From the NCBI GenBank assembly GCA_019638355.1, contig JAHBTY010000001.1, positions 62,001 to 126,000 of the forward strand: a stretch of DNA of 64,000 nt, given 5' to 3'. The notes under the pieces were generated by a model. The model did not search any database and was not told the DNA's origin. It saw only the letters and a list, made by a program, of their open reading frames with translations. This DNA is from Cyclobacteriaceae bacterium (GTDB taxonomy: Bacteria; Bacteroidota; Bacteroidia; Cytophagales; Cyclobacteriaceae). The position numbers and the translations under genes were made by a program. Position 1 is the first letter of the stretch, and each line of letters opens with the position of its first letter. Below, piece by piece: positions 45,504 to 55,436 of the stretch.

Positions 45504-45722
45504 TTAATTTGTTAACCGTTGCGATCGGCCAATAATAAAATATAAAATTGAACCAAACATTGGTAAAAATAGAACCACAACTACCCAGATTAACTTATCG
45601 TTAGCTCCTTTAAATTGATGACGTAAAATATCAATTAGTGCAAATACAGGTAACAAAAACACTAATGCAATTATCAACCATTCGCCCATACCGGGCATTC
45701 CAAGTGCTAAGACTGTATTCAT
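45504..45722 (-). CDS. Small PLDc_N-type membrane protein
   Basis: A 72-residue protein with two hydrophobic helices (WLIIALVFLLPVFALIDIL, residues about 14-32, and LIWVVVVLFLPMFGSILYFII, 44-64). The pattern with FALIDILRH between and FGSILYFIIGR at the end matches the phospholipase-D-nuclease N-terminal (PLDc_N) family of small two-helix proteins, which occur alone in many Bacteroidota. No enzymatic domain is attached. Function unknown. Confidence 0.8.
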   Translation of the reverse strand: MNTVLALGMPGMGEWLIIALVFLLPVFALIDILRHQFKGANDKLIWVVVVLFLPMFGSILYFIIGRSQRLTN

Positions 45723-45823
45723 AGTTTTTAAGAATTAGTTCTATCGAAGATAGACCAATTATTCTAAAACTAAAACCACATAGGCACATAGAATAATTTC
45801 CCATGCCTCTATGCGGTTACAGA

Positions 45824-47158
45824 TTACACCGCGTCCGACAAACTGGAGAATGTAAAGTCTCTGATTTTGAGGGGTGGCAACAAGTAATTCTGATTTGATT
45901 CAACACTTACTGTCCGCTCTACTTTGCCCATCTCTTCCAGGTTATTCAGCATGATAATCGGGCTTTCGTTGAAGCGGAAGTTTTTAATCGGGTATTGAAT
46001 CTTACCATTCTCGATGTAAAAAGTACCATCGCGGGTAAGCCCGGTTAATAACAAACTTTGCGGATCAACATCGCGAATGTACCACAGGCGTGTTACCAAC
46101 ACTCCCTTCTTCGTACCCGCTATTAATTCCTCCAACGATTTGGTTCCGCCTTCCATAATGGCTGCATCGGGGCCGGGTACTGCCTTCACACCTTTTTTCT
46201 CGGCCCAATATCTTGAGTACGAAAGATTTTTAATAACACCTTTTTCAATCCACGAAATTTTTTCCTGGGGGCGGCCATCGCCACTCCAGGTACTGGTTGG
46301 AAGTTCTGGGTTCAGCGGATCGGAGTAAATGTTTACCCGTTCGTCCACCAGCTTTTCACCCAGGCGGGTTCCCCCACCGGCTTTACTTAAAAAACTTCGG
46401 CCTTCATCGGCCTGGCGGGCATCCAATCTGAAAAAAATATTTTCCAATAAAACTGCTACTGCAGCTGGCTCGAGTATTACCGTGTATTTACCGGGTTCAA
46501 TTGCGCGCGCCTTAACAGACTTTACAGCTTTATCCGCAGCAACCAGAGTAGCTTTTCTAGTGTCAAGCTTGGTAACATCATTATAGCCGCGTGTAGCATA
46601 GCCCGAACCAGTTCCATCCTTTGTACGCACTGTAACCGAAAAGTTGGTATTGGTTGAGGTGTTGTACGCAAATAATCCTTTGCTATTCATCATAGCAGAA
46701 AAGCCCACATTGTCTTCCAGAAAACCTGCTGCTTCGGCACCAGCATCTTTGGCTACCTTAATACTTTGCTCTACTAAATCCGATCTTAGTTTTGGTGTAA
46801 TGGCCGCTGTGGCGGGGACATACATTTTTGATTCAGCAAAAGTTTGCGGCCCTAAAAACGGAACGTACTCCGGATTTTCAGGAGCCAACTTCGCCAATTC
46901 TTCAGAGCGCTCTACCACTTTCTTTAAAGAGGCATCATCAAACTCATTTATGGTGGCTACCCCTAATTTTTTTCCAAACGCTGAAGAAACAACCAACTGG
47001 TGTTGACTTATTCTTCCGCTGGTGCTTACTGCATTGCGTGCATAGCGAATGTTACCACTGTCGTTACCATTCAGGTTTACTTCGCATTCATCTGCCTTTG
47101 AATAGCTCAGCACTTTCTTTAATAAAGCCTGGGCTTCGTCTTTACTCATGATGGGCAT
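45824..47158 (-). CDS. TldE/PmbA-type protein (second pair)
   Basis: A 444-residue protein of the TldD/PmbA superfamily, the partner without a zinc site: no HExxxH is present. It begins MPIMSKDEAQALLKKVLSYSK and contains GNIRYARNAVSTSG (residues about 33-46), then GKYTVILEPAAVAVLLENIF near 235. There is no signal peptide. The start is 1 base after the stop of the TldD-type gene at 47160, so the two are expected to form a TldD/TldE heterodimer of the sort that degrades or trims peptides in E. coli. A paralogue is at 49035. Confidence 0.85.
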   Translation of the reverse strand: MPIMSKDEAQALLKKVLSYSKADECEVNLNGNDSGNIRYARNAVSTSGRISQHQLVVSSAFGKKLGVATINEFDDASLKKVVERSEELAKLAPENPEYVPFLGPQTFAESKMYVPATAAITPKLRSDLVEQSIKVAKDAGAEAAGFLEDNVGFSAMMNSKGLFAYNTSTNTNFSVTVRTKDGTGSGYATRGYNDVTKLDTRKATLVAADKAVKSVKARAIEPGKYTVILEPAAVAVLLENIFFRLDARQADEGRSFLSKAGGGTRLGEKLVDERVNIYSDPLNPELPTSTWSGDGRPQEKISWIEKGVIKNLSYSRYWAEKKGVKAVPGPDAAIMEGGTKSLEELIAGTKKGVLVTRLWYIRDVDPQSLLLTGLTRDGTFYIENGKIQYPIKNFRFNESPIIMLNNLEEMGKVERTVSVESNQNYLLPPLKIRDFTFSSLSDAV

Positions 47159-47159
47159 A

Positions 47160-48797
47160 TTATCCTATGTTTCGTGCCGTGTTAATTACGTTTACTCCAT
47201 TAAAGCGGGCTGTAGATGAGCCGTGCGATACTGCATTGCTTTGTGGCGGTTGGCCTTTACCATCGCCAAATGCTCCACCCAATCGGTAATCGCGTTCATC
47301 GGCAATGGCAGTACATGAATTCCAGAATTCCTGCGAGTTTGCCTGGTAGGCCACATCTTTCAACATGCCCGTAATCTTTCCATTTTTGATTTCATAAAAT
47401 AACTGACCGCCAAACTGAAAGTTGTAACGTTGCTGATCGATTGAGAATGAACCATCTCCAATAATGTAAATTCCTTTCTCTACATCTTTAATCAAATCGT
47501 TTACACTCTTGCCATCTTTACCGGGTTGCAACGATATATTGGGCATACGCTGAAACTGAACACTGCTCCAATTATCGGCATAGCAACAACCCTGCGAAGC
47601 ATTTAAGCCAAGAATATGGGCCTGATCGCGAATGGTTTGATAGTTAACCAGAATCCCATCTTTAATAATATCCCACTGGCCGCATTGCACGCCTTCATCA
47701 TCATACCCAACGGCACCCAATGAACCTACTTGTGTTTTATCAGCTACAATGTTTACAATCTTACTTCCGTAGTTAAATTTCTTCGACTCCCATTTATCCA
47801 AGGTAAGAAAACTGGTTCCGGCAAAGTTGGCTTCATAACCCAACACCCGATCAAGTTCGGTTGGGTGGCCGGTTGATTCGTGAATCGTTAACCACAAGTG
47901 CGAAGGATCGAGAATTAAATCGTACTTGCCAGCCTCTACCGATTTTGCTTTTAGTTTTTCGCCCGCTTGTGCACCGCCTGCTTTGGCATCTTCCAGCATG
48001 TCGTAGCGGCCCTTGTAAAGTGTAGTCACGCTTTGAATTTTATCTTGCGGTCGCACGTCTAAGTATTCGTAACCCATACCCATAGGTGCACTAAGTGAAT
48101 TACGGGTTTCAAACTTACCAGTGGCAGCATCTATTTTAGTAATGAAGAATGCAGGCCAAATGCGATGTATATCCTGATCGATATACGAACCATCGGTTGA
48201 AGCAAAATACTTTTGTTCATTTACCATGAACAATAACGAAGTAATGTAGTTGGCTCCGCTTTGCATGGCCGCACTGTTCACGCCAAGCAACAAGTCAACT
48301 TTTTCTTTCATCGGAACTTCAAACGCATTCTTTTGAATGGGCGCTTTCCAGCTTACTTCGCCATAACCTTTTTGTGGTGCAAGCCGAACGGGTTCTGTTA
48401 ACAAACGCGAGTTTTCTTTTGCGATAGCAACTGCCAGTTCTGCTGCTTTCGCGATGCTGTCGTTATCCAGCTTATCGGTTGCCGCAAAACCCCAACTACC
48501 ATTGGCAATTACGCGCACCCCCAACCCATACGATTCGGTGTTTACAATGTTCTGTACTTTGTCTTCGCGCGTAACTACAAACTGGTTGAGGTATCGACCA
48601 ATGCGCACATCGGTGTACGTGGCGCCTTTGCTTCGTGCTGCATTAAGCGCTACATCGGCCATACGCTTTTTCAATGCTACATCTACACGCTCCAACGCTT
48701 TCGCGGGATCGATAGGATTTCCGATTACCGGAATGGCGGGAATCATCGATGCTGCTGCACCCATGCCCGTGAGGTAAATAAAATCTCTGCGTTTCAA
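47160..48797 (-). CDS. TldD-type metallopeptidase with Tat leader (second pair)
   Basis: A 545-residue zinc-peptidase subunit of the TldD family. The metal motif is HESTGH (residues 306-311), followed by PTELDRVLGYEANFAGTSF. The N-terminus MKRRDFIYLTGMG with a following Ala/Ile/Pro-rich hydrophobic stretch reads as a twin-arginine leader. The start is a TTG; the two paralogues confirm the position. It is paired with the TldE-type gene 1 base downstream. The loop FWNSC near residue 500 is conserved in all three TldD paralogues here. E. coli TldD is cytoplasmic, so the leader is notable. Confidence 0.85.
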   Translation of the reverse strand: MKRRDFIYLTGMGAAASMIPAIPVIGNPIDPAKALERVDVALKKRMADVALNAARSKGATYTDVRIGRYLNQFVVTREDKVQNIVNTESYGLGVRVIANGSWGFAATDKLDNDSIAKAAELAVAIAKENSRLLTEPVRLAPQKGYGEVSWKAPIQKNAFEVPMKEKVDLLLGVNSAAMQSGANYITSLLFMVNEQKYFASTDGSYIDQDIHRIWPAFFITKIDAATGKFETRNSLSAPMGMGYEYLDVRPQDKIQSVTTLYKGRYDMLEDAKAGGAQAGEKLKAKSVEAGKYDLILDPSHLWLTIHESTGHPTELDRVLGYEANFAGTSFLTLDKWESKKFNYGSKIVNIVADKTQVGSLGAVGYDDEGVQCGQWDIIKDGILVNYQTIRDQAHILGLNASQGCCYADNWSSVQFQRMPNISLQPGKDGKSVNDLIKDVEKGIYIIGDGSFSIDQQRYNFQFGGQLFYEIKNGKITGMLKDVAYQANSQEFWNSCTAIADERDYRLGGAFGDGKGQPPQSNAVSHGSSTARFNGVNVINTARNIG

Positions 48798-48912
48798 AGG
48801 AGTAAGGATTTACGTGAATCTGGTTTATTGACGAGCTAACGGTTCAAAAGGTTCTGTCCCAAATAGCGTATTTTGATGATCGGTTCAAAATGAATGTCCG
48901 GTTTTGAAACAT

Positions 48913-48940
48913 AAAAAAACCGTCTCAATCTGGAGACGGC
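48913..48940 (-). terminator. Rho-independent terminator of the first TldD/TldE operon
   Basis: On the minus strand a hairpin with 7-base arms, CCGTCTC and GAGACGG (plus-strand 48933-48939 and 48920-48926) and a 6-base loop is followed by a run of seven Ts (48913-48919 on the plus strand as As). It lies about 95 bases after the stop of the 49035 gene and separates the two TldD/TldE sets. Confidence 0.8.
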
Positions 48941-49034
48941 TTGCTTTTATTTTCTTTAAGACCAAATAAAAACCACATTGGCAAATAGATCACATAGCTT
49001 GAAAGTAAATCGATGTGGCCTATGTGTTTAAAAA

Positions 49035-50375
49035 TTATACCGCATCCGACAAACTGGTAAACGTAAAGTCCCGGATTTTCATGGCCGGCACCAATGCACT
49101 GCCGCCTCCTCCAGGGCCACCACCACTGGCTACGCGCATTTGCTTGCCCAGGGTTTCCAGGTTGTTCAGCATAATAATGGGGCTTTCGTTAAAGCGGAAG
49201 TTTTTAATCGGATGTTTAATCTTTCCGTTCTCAATGTAGAAAGTTCCATCGCGGGTAAGACCTGTGTATAACAATGTTTGCGGATCAACAGCCCGTATGT
49301 ACCAAAAGCGTGTTACGAGTACACCTTTCTTCGTGTCTTTGATCATATCTTCTATGGAAGCATTGCCGCCTTCCATAATTCTGTTTCCCGGAAACGGTGT
49401 TGGCTCTACTCCTTTTTGTTGTGCCCAATAGCGATCGTAAAAAAGATTGGATACAACACCGCCTTTAATCAGATCCATGCGCTTGCGTGGCAAGCCTCCT
49501 GCCTGGTTGGCAACAGGTACTTCTTCATTCCACGGATCGGTATAAATGTTTACGCGTTCATCCACGAGCTTCTCACCTAACTTGGTACCACCACCTTTTT
49601 TGGAAAGGAAGCTGCGACCTTCATCGGCCTGGCGTGCATTGAAGTTTAACATCAAACCTAATAAATCGGCAGCAGCATTTGGCTCCAAAATTACTGTGTA
49701 CTTACCCGGCTCAATTGCTTTTGCATTCCGTGATTGTAATGCTTTTTCGATAGCGATCTGTGAAGCTTCGGCTGTGTTGAGTTTGGTTACATCGTTAAAA
49801 TTACGTGCCACCCAACCCGAACCAGTACCATCGTTGGTGCGCATGGTTACAGTAAAGTTTACACCCGTTGCCTGGTTGTAGGTAAACAATCCTTTGCTGT
49901 TCATCTGTGCATTGAAGCCACGGTTGTCTTCCAGATACCCGGCAGCAGTAATATCTTTCTTTGAAGCAGGATTTATACTATCAGCCGCGGCTTGCGCCCG
50001 ATACTCGGGAGTAATCTTTGCTGTTGATTCGATGAAGGTTTTTGCCTCGGGGCCATACGTTTGCGGACCGAGCGGATCCATGAACTCCGGATTTTCAGGA
50101 GCAAGTTTCGCAAGTTCTTCTGCACGCCTTACTACTTTTTCGAGCGATGCATCATCAAACTCGTTGATGGAGGCCGCCCCGGATTTCTTTCCAAAATTTA
50201 CTGACACAGAAAGGCTCACATTGCTGTCTTCTCCGGCTGTGGAAACACTGTTGCGAGCGTAACGAATGTTGCCTCCATCGTTACCATTTAAGCCGGCTTC
50301 AATGCCATCGGCCTTCGAGTAGCCCACTACCTTTTCCAGGATTTTCTTTGCTTCTTCTTTTGAAAGTATAGCCAT
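49035..50375 (-). CDS. TldE/PmbA-type protein (first set)
   Basis: A 446-residue paralogue of the 45824 gene: MAILSKEEAKKILEKVVGYSK at the start, GNIRYARNSVSTAG, GKYTVILEPNAAADLLGLM, and the same C-terminal MKIRDFTFTSLSDAV. No zinc motif and no signal peptide. A Gly-rich patch GGGPGGGGS near residue 425 is particular to this copy. It is the last gene of a set in which two TldD-type genes precede it, so one TldE may serve two TldD partners. A good terminator follows. Confidence 0.85.
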   Translation of the reverse strand: MAILSKEEAKKILEKVVGYSKADGIEAGLNGNDGGNIRYARNSVSTAGEDSNVSLSVSVNFGKKSGAASINEFDDASLEKVVRRAEELAKLAPENPEFMDPLGPQTYGPEAKTFIESTAKITPEYRAQAAADSINPASKKDITAAGYLEDNRGFNAQMNSKGLFTYNQATGVNFTVTMRTNDGTGSGWVARNFNDVTKLNTAEASQIAIEKALQSRNAKAIEPGKYTVILEPNAAADLLGLMLNFNARQADEGRSFLSKKGGGTKLGEKLVDERVNIYTDPWNEEVPVANQAGGLPRKRMDLIKGGVVSNLFYDRYWAQQKGVEPTPFPGNRIMEGGNASIEDMIKDTKKGVLVTRFWYIRAVDPQTLLYTGLTRDGTFYIENGKIKHPIKNFRFNESPIIMLNNLETLGKQMRVASGGGPGGGGSALVPAMKIRDFTFTSLSDAV

Positions 50376-50463
50376 TTTAGTTCAAGATTTAAAATTCAAA
50401 ATTTTAGTTATTCCTATTACTTCTGATTTCGAATTCAATTGATGTTGAATCCGAAACTTTGAA

Positions 50464-52104
50464 TCATATCGTTCTTCCTGTATTAATTACATTCACACCA
50501 TTAAATCTGGCTGTTGCCGATCCGTGCGATACTGCATTTGATTGGCTGGGTTGCCCTTTGCCATCGTTAAAAGCTCCATTCAACCGATAGTCGCGCTCAT
50601 CGCAAATAGCCACGCATGAGTTCCAGAACTCCTGGGTGTTAGCCTGGTAGGCAACATCTTTCAACATACCGGCAATCTTTCCGTTTTTAATTTCGAAGAA
50701 GAGCACCCCGCCAAACTGAAAATTGTAGCGTTGCTGATCGATAGAGAATGAACCATCTTTCACAATGTATATACCCTTATCTACATTGCTGATCATCTGA
50801 TCTGGCGTAAGTTGTTGTTTACCGGGTTGCAACGATACGTTTGGCATGCGTTGAAACTGTACATCGCTCCAGCTTTGTGAGTAGCAACAGCCGTGCGATT
50901 CTTTCTGGCCCAGCAAACTTACCTGATCGCGTATGGCTTGATAGTTTACCAACACGCCATCTTTAATCAGATCCCATTGTTTGCACTTCACTCCTTCATC
51001 ATCATACGCAACTGCACCCAATGAACCCACCTGTGTTTTGTCGGCTACAAAGTTTACAATGTCGCTTCCAAATTTGAATTTTTTGGATTGCCATTTATCA
51101 AACGTTAAAAAACTTGTTCCGGCATAGTTGGCTTCGTAACCCAACACCCGATCTAACTCAGTTGGGTGGCCCACCGATTCGTGAATGGTTAACCACATGT
51201 GCGATGGTTCCAGTACCAAATCATATTTACCGGGCTCAACCGATTTGGCTGCAATCATTTGCTTGGCTTGTTCGGCTGCCATAGCAGCATCTTCAACTAT
51301 ATCGTACGATTTGTTGTAGAGAATAATACCACCTGGGCCTTGAATTTTATCTTCTGCTTTTCCATTTAAGTATTCGTAACCCATACCTACCGGAGCACTG
51401 AATGCCGAGCGGGTTTTAAACGATCCGGATTGCCGATCCACCATGGACACCTGAAAGTTGGGCCACGTGCGATGTACATCCTGATCAATGTAAGAACCTT
51501 CGGATGAGGCAAAGTATTTTTGTTCGTTCACCAAAAAGATCAAACTGTTTACAAAGCTGGCTCCATTGTCCATTGCCTTTGCGTTTGCTGCCAACAGTAA
51601 GTCCACTTTTTCCTTTACGGGAACTTCAAAACCATTTTTAACGATGGGTGTTTTCCAACTGATCTCACCGTACGAAGGATTAGCGGCTAACTTTACAGGC
51701 TCTTTTTGAAATTTTGAATTTGCTTTCGCGATAGCTACCGCGCGTTCCGTTGCTTTTTTAATTCCATCAACTGTTACTTCGTTGGTAGCACCGAAGCCCC
51801 ACGTGCCATTGGCAATTACACGCACACCTACACCAAACGATTCGGTATTGGTAACACCTTGCACTTTTCTTTCGCGCGTGGTTACAAACTGATTGAGGTA
51901 GCGCCCGATACGCACATCGGTATAACTCGCGCCAAGCGATTTAGCCGTGTTAAGCGCAACATCAGCAAGCTGCTTTTTTTGCTTCACATCCATGATGGGT
52001 GTTAGCAACTCGGCCAGATCCACCTCACGGCCAAAGCCAGTGAATGGAAGCATCATGGCACCTGCACTCAACCCAGCCATGTTAATAAAATCCCGTCTCT
52101 TCAT
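50464..52104 (-). CDS. TldD-type metallopeptidase with Tat leader (first set, second copy)
   Basis: A 546-residue TldD protein. The zinc motif is HESVGH near residue 307, followed by PTELDRVLGYEANYAGTSF. The leader MKRRDFINMAGLSAGAMMLP is a twin-arginine type, starting with ATG. The C-terminal part has FWNSC and then SHGSATARF. It is 88 bases upstream of the TldE-type gene and 86 bases downstream of another TldD-type gene; these gaps are larger than within the other pair and may hold their own promoters, though no clear one is seen. Confidence 0.85.
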   Translation of the reverse strand: MKRRDFINMAGLSAGAMMLPFTGFGREVDLAELLTPIMDVKQKKQLADVALNTAKSLGASYTDVRIGRYLNQFVTTRERKVQGVTNTESFGVGVRVIANGTWGFGATNEVTVDGIKKATERAVAIAKANSKFQKEPVKLAANPSYGEISWKTPIVKNGFEVPVKEKVDLLLAANAKAMDNGASFVNSLIFLVNEQKYFASSEGSYIDQDVHRTWPNFQVSMVDRQSGSFKTRSAFSAPVGMGYEYLNGKAEDKIQGPGGIILYNKSYDIVEDAAMAAEQAKQMIAAKSVEPGKYDLVLEPSHMWLTIHESVGHPTELDRVLGYEANYAGTSFLTFDKWQSKKFKFGSDIVNFVADKTQVGSLGAVAYDDEGVKCKQWDLIKDGVLVNYQAIRDQVSLLGQKESHGCCYSQSWSDVQFQRMPNVSLQPGKQQLTPDQMISNVDKGIYIVKDGSFSIDQQRYNFQFGGVLFFEIKNGKIAGMLKDVAYQANTQEFWNSCVAICDERDYRLNGAFNDGKGQPSQSNAVSHGSATARFNGVNVINTGRTI

Positions 52105-52190
52105 TTTTTAGTAGTTAGTATTTAGTAACAAGTATTTAGACTGTAAACTATGAGTCAATATCATAATTTCTTGCTACTTGTGTCTTGCGT

Positions 52191-53831
52191 CTATATCGTC
52201 CTTCCCGTATTAATCACATTCACACCATTAAAACGCGAAGTTGAACTTCCGTGCGATACGGCACTTACCTGCGAAGGCTGACCTTTGCCATCGAAGAAAG
52301 AGCCAAACATACGGTAATCTTTTTCATCGCAAATTTTCACGCAGCTATTCCAGAATTCTTGTGTGTTGGATTGATAGGCCACATCATTTAACATCCCTAC
52401 CACCTCACCATTCTTAATTTCATAAAACACAGTTCCGCCAAACTGGAAGTTGTAGCGTTGTTGATCGATAGAATAAGAACCACGTCCGGCAATGTAAATT
52501 CCCTTCTCAACATCTTTTATCATTTGAGCTGCGCTGTATGGTTCTTTGCCGGGAGCAAGCGAAACATTAGGCATACGCTGAAACTGTACATCGTTCCAAC
52601 CTTGTGCATAACAACATCCATGCGATTCGTTCTGACCCAACATGTGAACCTGATCGCGAATGGCCTGGAAGTTAACCAGAACACCATCTTTAATTAAATC
52701 CCACCGCTTGCATTTCACACCTTCATCATCGTACCCAACAGCACCCAACGAGCCCGGTTGCGTTTTGTCAGCAAAGATGTTTACCTGCTTACTTCCATAA
52801 TTAAAGTTCCCTGATTTAAGTTTTTCAATGGAAGCGAAACTGGTTCCGGCATAGTTGGCTTCGTAACCTAAAATGCGATCAAGTTCTAGCGGGTGGCCAA
52901 CCGATTCGTGAATGGTTAAACCCAGGTGGTTGGGTTCCAACACAAGATCATATTTACCCGGCTCAACCGATTTAGCCGAGATCATTTCCCTGGCTTGCTT
53001 TGCTGCGGTGGCTGCATCTTCAATCATATCGTAACTGTTGCGATATAACACCATGCCCATTGGCGTTTGCAGTTTATCCTCAGCTTTGGGAATCATGTAC
53101 TCATAACCCAAACCCATGGGGGCGCTCATCGCATCGCGCGATTTGAATTTACCGCTGGCGCGATCGGTTACTGAAACTGTAAATGTTGGCCAGATGCGGT
53201 GTATGTCCTGATCGATGTAAGAGCCATCGGTTGAAGCAAAATATTTCTGTTCGTTTACCTGAAACAGATTTGAGTTTACAAAGCTGGCTCCATTACTTAA
53301 TGCGGCTGCATTGGCTGCCAACAACAAATCTGCTTTTTCAGAAACAGGAACTTCGAATGCGTTTTTTACAATCGGTGTATTCCAAACTACTTCGCCATAC
53401 GCGGGCACAGGCGCCAGCTTAACCGGCTCTTTTTGAAATTTTGAGTTTGCCTTTGCGATGGCTAATGCTCTTTCGGTGGCCTTCTTAATTCCATCGGTGG
53501 TAACTTCGTTGGTGGCGGCAAAACCCCATGTGCCTTTGGCAATTACACGAATGCCCACCCCAAACGACTCAGTACTGGTTATTCCTTGTACTCTTTTCTC
53601 GCGTGTACTTATAAACTGATTGAGGTAGCGGCCAATGCGCACATCGGCATAGGTAGCGCCTCCGGCTTTAGCTGTATTGAGGGCTACATCGGCCAACGAT
53701 TTTTTTTGAGTATTGGTAAGTGGAACTTCCAATAATGCTTCCGCAGAAACCGGGTTTCCAAACAGACTGACGGGCAACATCAAACCGCCTAAACCTAACC
53801 CTGATAGTTGAACAAAATCTCTTCGCTTCAC
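52191..53831 (-). CDS. TldD-type metallopeptidase with Tat leader (first set, first copy)
   Basis: A 546-residue TldD protein, the first gene of the cluster. The zinc motif is HESVGH near residue 307, with PLELDRILGYEANYAGTSF after it. The leader MKRRDFVQLSGLGLGGLMLP is again a twin-arginine type; the start codon is GTG. It is closest to the neighbouring copy at 50464, the two sharing long blocks such as KATERALAIAKANSKFQKEP, so they look like a tandem duplication. All five TldD/TldE genes run in the same direction. Confidence 0.85.
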   Translation of the reverse strand: MKRRDFVQLSGLGLGGLMLPVSLFGNPVSAEALLEVPLTNTQKKSLADVALNTAKAGGATYADVRIGRYLNQFISTREKRVQGITSTESFGVGIRVIAKGTWGFAATNEVTTDGIKKATERALAIAKANSKFQKEPVKLAPVPAYGEVVWNTPIVKNAFEVPVSEKADLLLAANAAALSNGASFVNSNLFQVNEQKYFASTDGSYIDQDIHRIWPTFTVSVTDRASGKFKSRDAMSAPMGLGYEYMIPKAEDKLQTPMGMVLYRNSYDMIEDAATAAKQAREMISAKSVEPGKYDLVLEPNHLGLTIHESVGHPLELDRILGYEANYAGTSFASIEKLKSGNFNYGSKQVNIFADKTQPGSLGAVGYDDEGVKCKRWDLIKDGVLVNFQAIRDQVHMLGQNESHGCCYAQGWNDVQFQRMPNVSLAPGKEPYSAAQMIKDVEKGIYIAGRGSYSIDQQRYNFQFGGTVFYEIKNGEVVGMLNDVAYQSNTQEFWNSCVKICDEKDYRMFGSFFDGKGQPSQVSAVSHGSSTSRFNGVNVINTGRTI

Positions 53832-53975
53832 AATTCCTAAAGTTTAGTTTCTCAAGTTAGAAAAGTATGAAAAAGGGATGCGGTTAGTAAAAAAAATATG
53901 TGGGGCCGCTAAAAGTTGTTACCAACGGAAAAAGAGCTGTGGTTTGGTTAGCTTTAAGGATTATTTGAACCCATT

Positions 53976-54773
53976 ATGAAACCAAACAAGATTGCCATTA
54001 TTGGTGGCGGAAACTTAGGAACAGCCATTGCCGAAGGTCTTTTAAAAAGTGGTTTTGCTACACCAGCACAAATTACCGTTACTCGTAGAAACGTGGATCG
54101 ACTGGCTTCGCTACAAGAAGCCGGGGTAACGGTAACCAGCAACAACAAAGAGGCAATTGAAAAAAGTGAAGTGATTATTGTTGCGCTTAAACCTTATAAC
54201 GTTAAAGAAATATTAGAAGGCCTGAAAAATTCCTTTGATGCAAAAAAACATCTCGTAATTAGTGTTGTAACCGGTGTTTCTTTAAAAGATCTTTCTGCCA
54301 TTTTGAATACCAGGGTTCCGATTTTCCGGGCGATGCCGAATACAGCTATTGCTATTCAGGAGTCCGTAACTTGTTTATGTTCTACTGATGCGAGCAACGC
54401 GCAGGTTAATTATGTAACAGATTTATTCAACCAACTCGGTATTAGTATTTCCATCGATGAAAAACTGATGGATGCAGCCACCGTGCTTGGCGCTTGTGGT
54501 ATTGCATACGCATTGCGTTTTATTCGTGCGGCTACACAAGGCGGAATCGAAATTGGTTTTGATGCAAAAACTGCCAACCTGATTGCAGCCCAAACGGTAA
54601 AAGGCGCAGCAGAATTATTATTAAAAGGCAACCGCCATCCGGAAGAAGAGATCGACAAAGTTACTACACCTAAAGGCTGTACTATTGTTGGATTAAATGA
54701 AATGGAACACCGCGGGTTTAGCTCTTCGCTGATACGTGGGATTGGAGCTTCTTATAATAAGATTGGGTCTTAA
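53976..54773 (+). CDS. proC: Pyrroline-5-carboxylate reductase
   Basis: A 265-residue enzyme for the last step of proline synthesis, reducing 1-pyrroline-5-carboxylate with NAD(P)H. The dinucleotide-binding start KIAIIGGGNLGTAIAEGLLKSG is typical, followed by RAMPNTAIAIQESVT (residues about 112-126) and the C-terminal signature VTTPKGCTIVGLNEME near 228-243, where the commonest form is TSPGGTT. It faces away from the TldD cluster and stands alone. Confidence 0.93.
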   Translation: MKPNKIAIIGGGNLGTAIAEGLLKSGFATPAQITVTRRNVDRLASLQEAGVTVTSNNKEAIEKSEVIIVALKPYNVKEILEGLKNSFDAKKHLVISVVTGVSLKDLSAILNTRVPIFRAMPNTAIAIQESVTCLCSTDASNAQVNYVTDLFNQLGISISIDEKLMDAATVLGACGIAYALRFIRAATQGGIEIGFDAKTANLIAAQTVKGAAELLLKGNRHPEEEIDKVTTPKGCTIVGLNEMEHRGFSSSLIRGIGASYNKIGS

Positions 54774-54792
54774 GCTGTTTTGATAGTATCCC

Positions 54793-55323
54793 CTAAAACT
54801 CAAAACCGACCTGAAGTAGTAAAGAGTCAATTCTTCCAATAGAATCTCCTATTTTAATAAACTTCTTTTCAGTTAGCGAAAACCCTAGGGCAAGTTTTGT
54901 TTCCGGGTCAATAATCCAATATTCTTTAACTCCGAATTTTTCGTACAAATCTTTTTTGGTAATTAAATCGTGATCCTTATTTCCCGGAGATAATATCTCC
55001 ACAATCAGATCGGGCACGCCAGAATAGCGGCCATTAACAATCTGATGCGGGTTGGTTTTTAAAATTACCGTAATATCAGGTTGTACAGCGTTTCGTATTT
55101 CATCAAGCTTTACATCGAAAGGGGCAATTATTACTTCGCCCACATGCTTAGTTTCAACATAAGCAACCAATCTTTCAGCAATTTTAAATAATACTTTTTG
55201 ATGGGAGGATAAAGGGGCTGGAGACATTGACAAACGATTATTAATTAATTCTGCAAGTGTACCTTCCGGAAGCATATCAAATACTTCCATGAGCGAGCGA
55301 GGAGGATGTATTAATGCTTCCAT
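54793..55323 (-). CDS. Uma2-family putative endonuclease
   Basis: A 176-residue protein of the Uma2 (DUF820) family, which has a PD-(D/E)xK nuclease fold. The catalytic arrangement is visible: NAVQPDITVIL, then VPDLIVEILSPGNKDHDLITKKDLYEKFGVKEYWIIDPE (residues about 105-142). These proteins are numerous in Cyanobacteria and Bacteroidota and often behave like mobile or TA-associated genes; no function is proven. It converges on proC with 19 bases between the stop codons. Confidence 0.85.
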   Translation of the reverse strand: MEALIHPPRSLMEVFDMLPEGTLAELINNRLSMSPAPLSSHQKVLFKIAERLVAYVETKHVGEVIIAPFDVKLDEIRNAVQPDITVILKTNPHQIVNGRYSGVPDLIVEILSPGNKDHDLITKKDLYEKFGVKEYWIIDPETKLALGFSLTEKKFIKIGDSIGRIDSLLLQVGFEF

Positions 55324-55436
55324 CGTTTAATCTTCAAACAAACCCAGAACAGCTTTCAACGCAAGATAGCTCACTCAGTTGTGAATAACAATACAGTTTG
55401 AACACCAACTGATTCATTCGAATCGTATCTTGCCCC

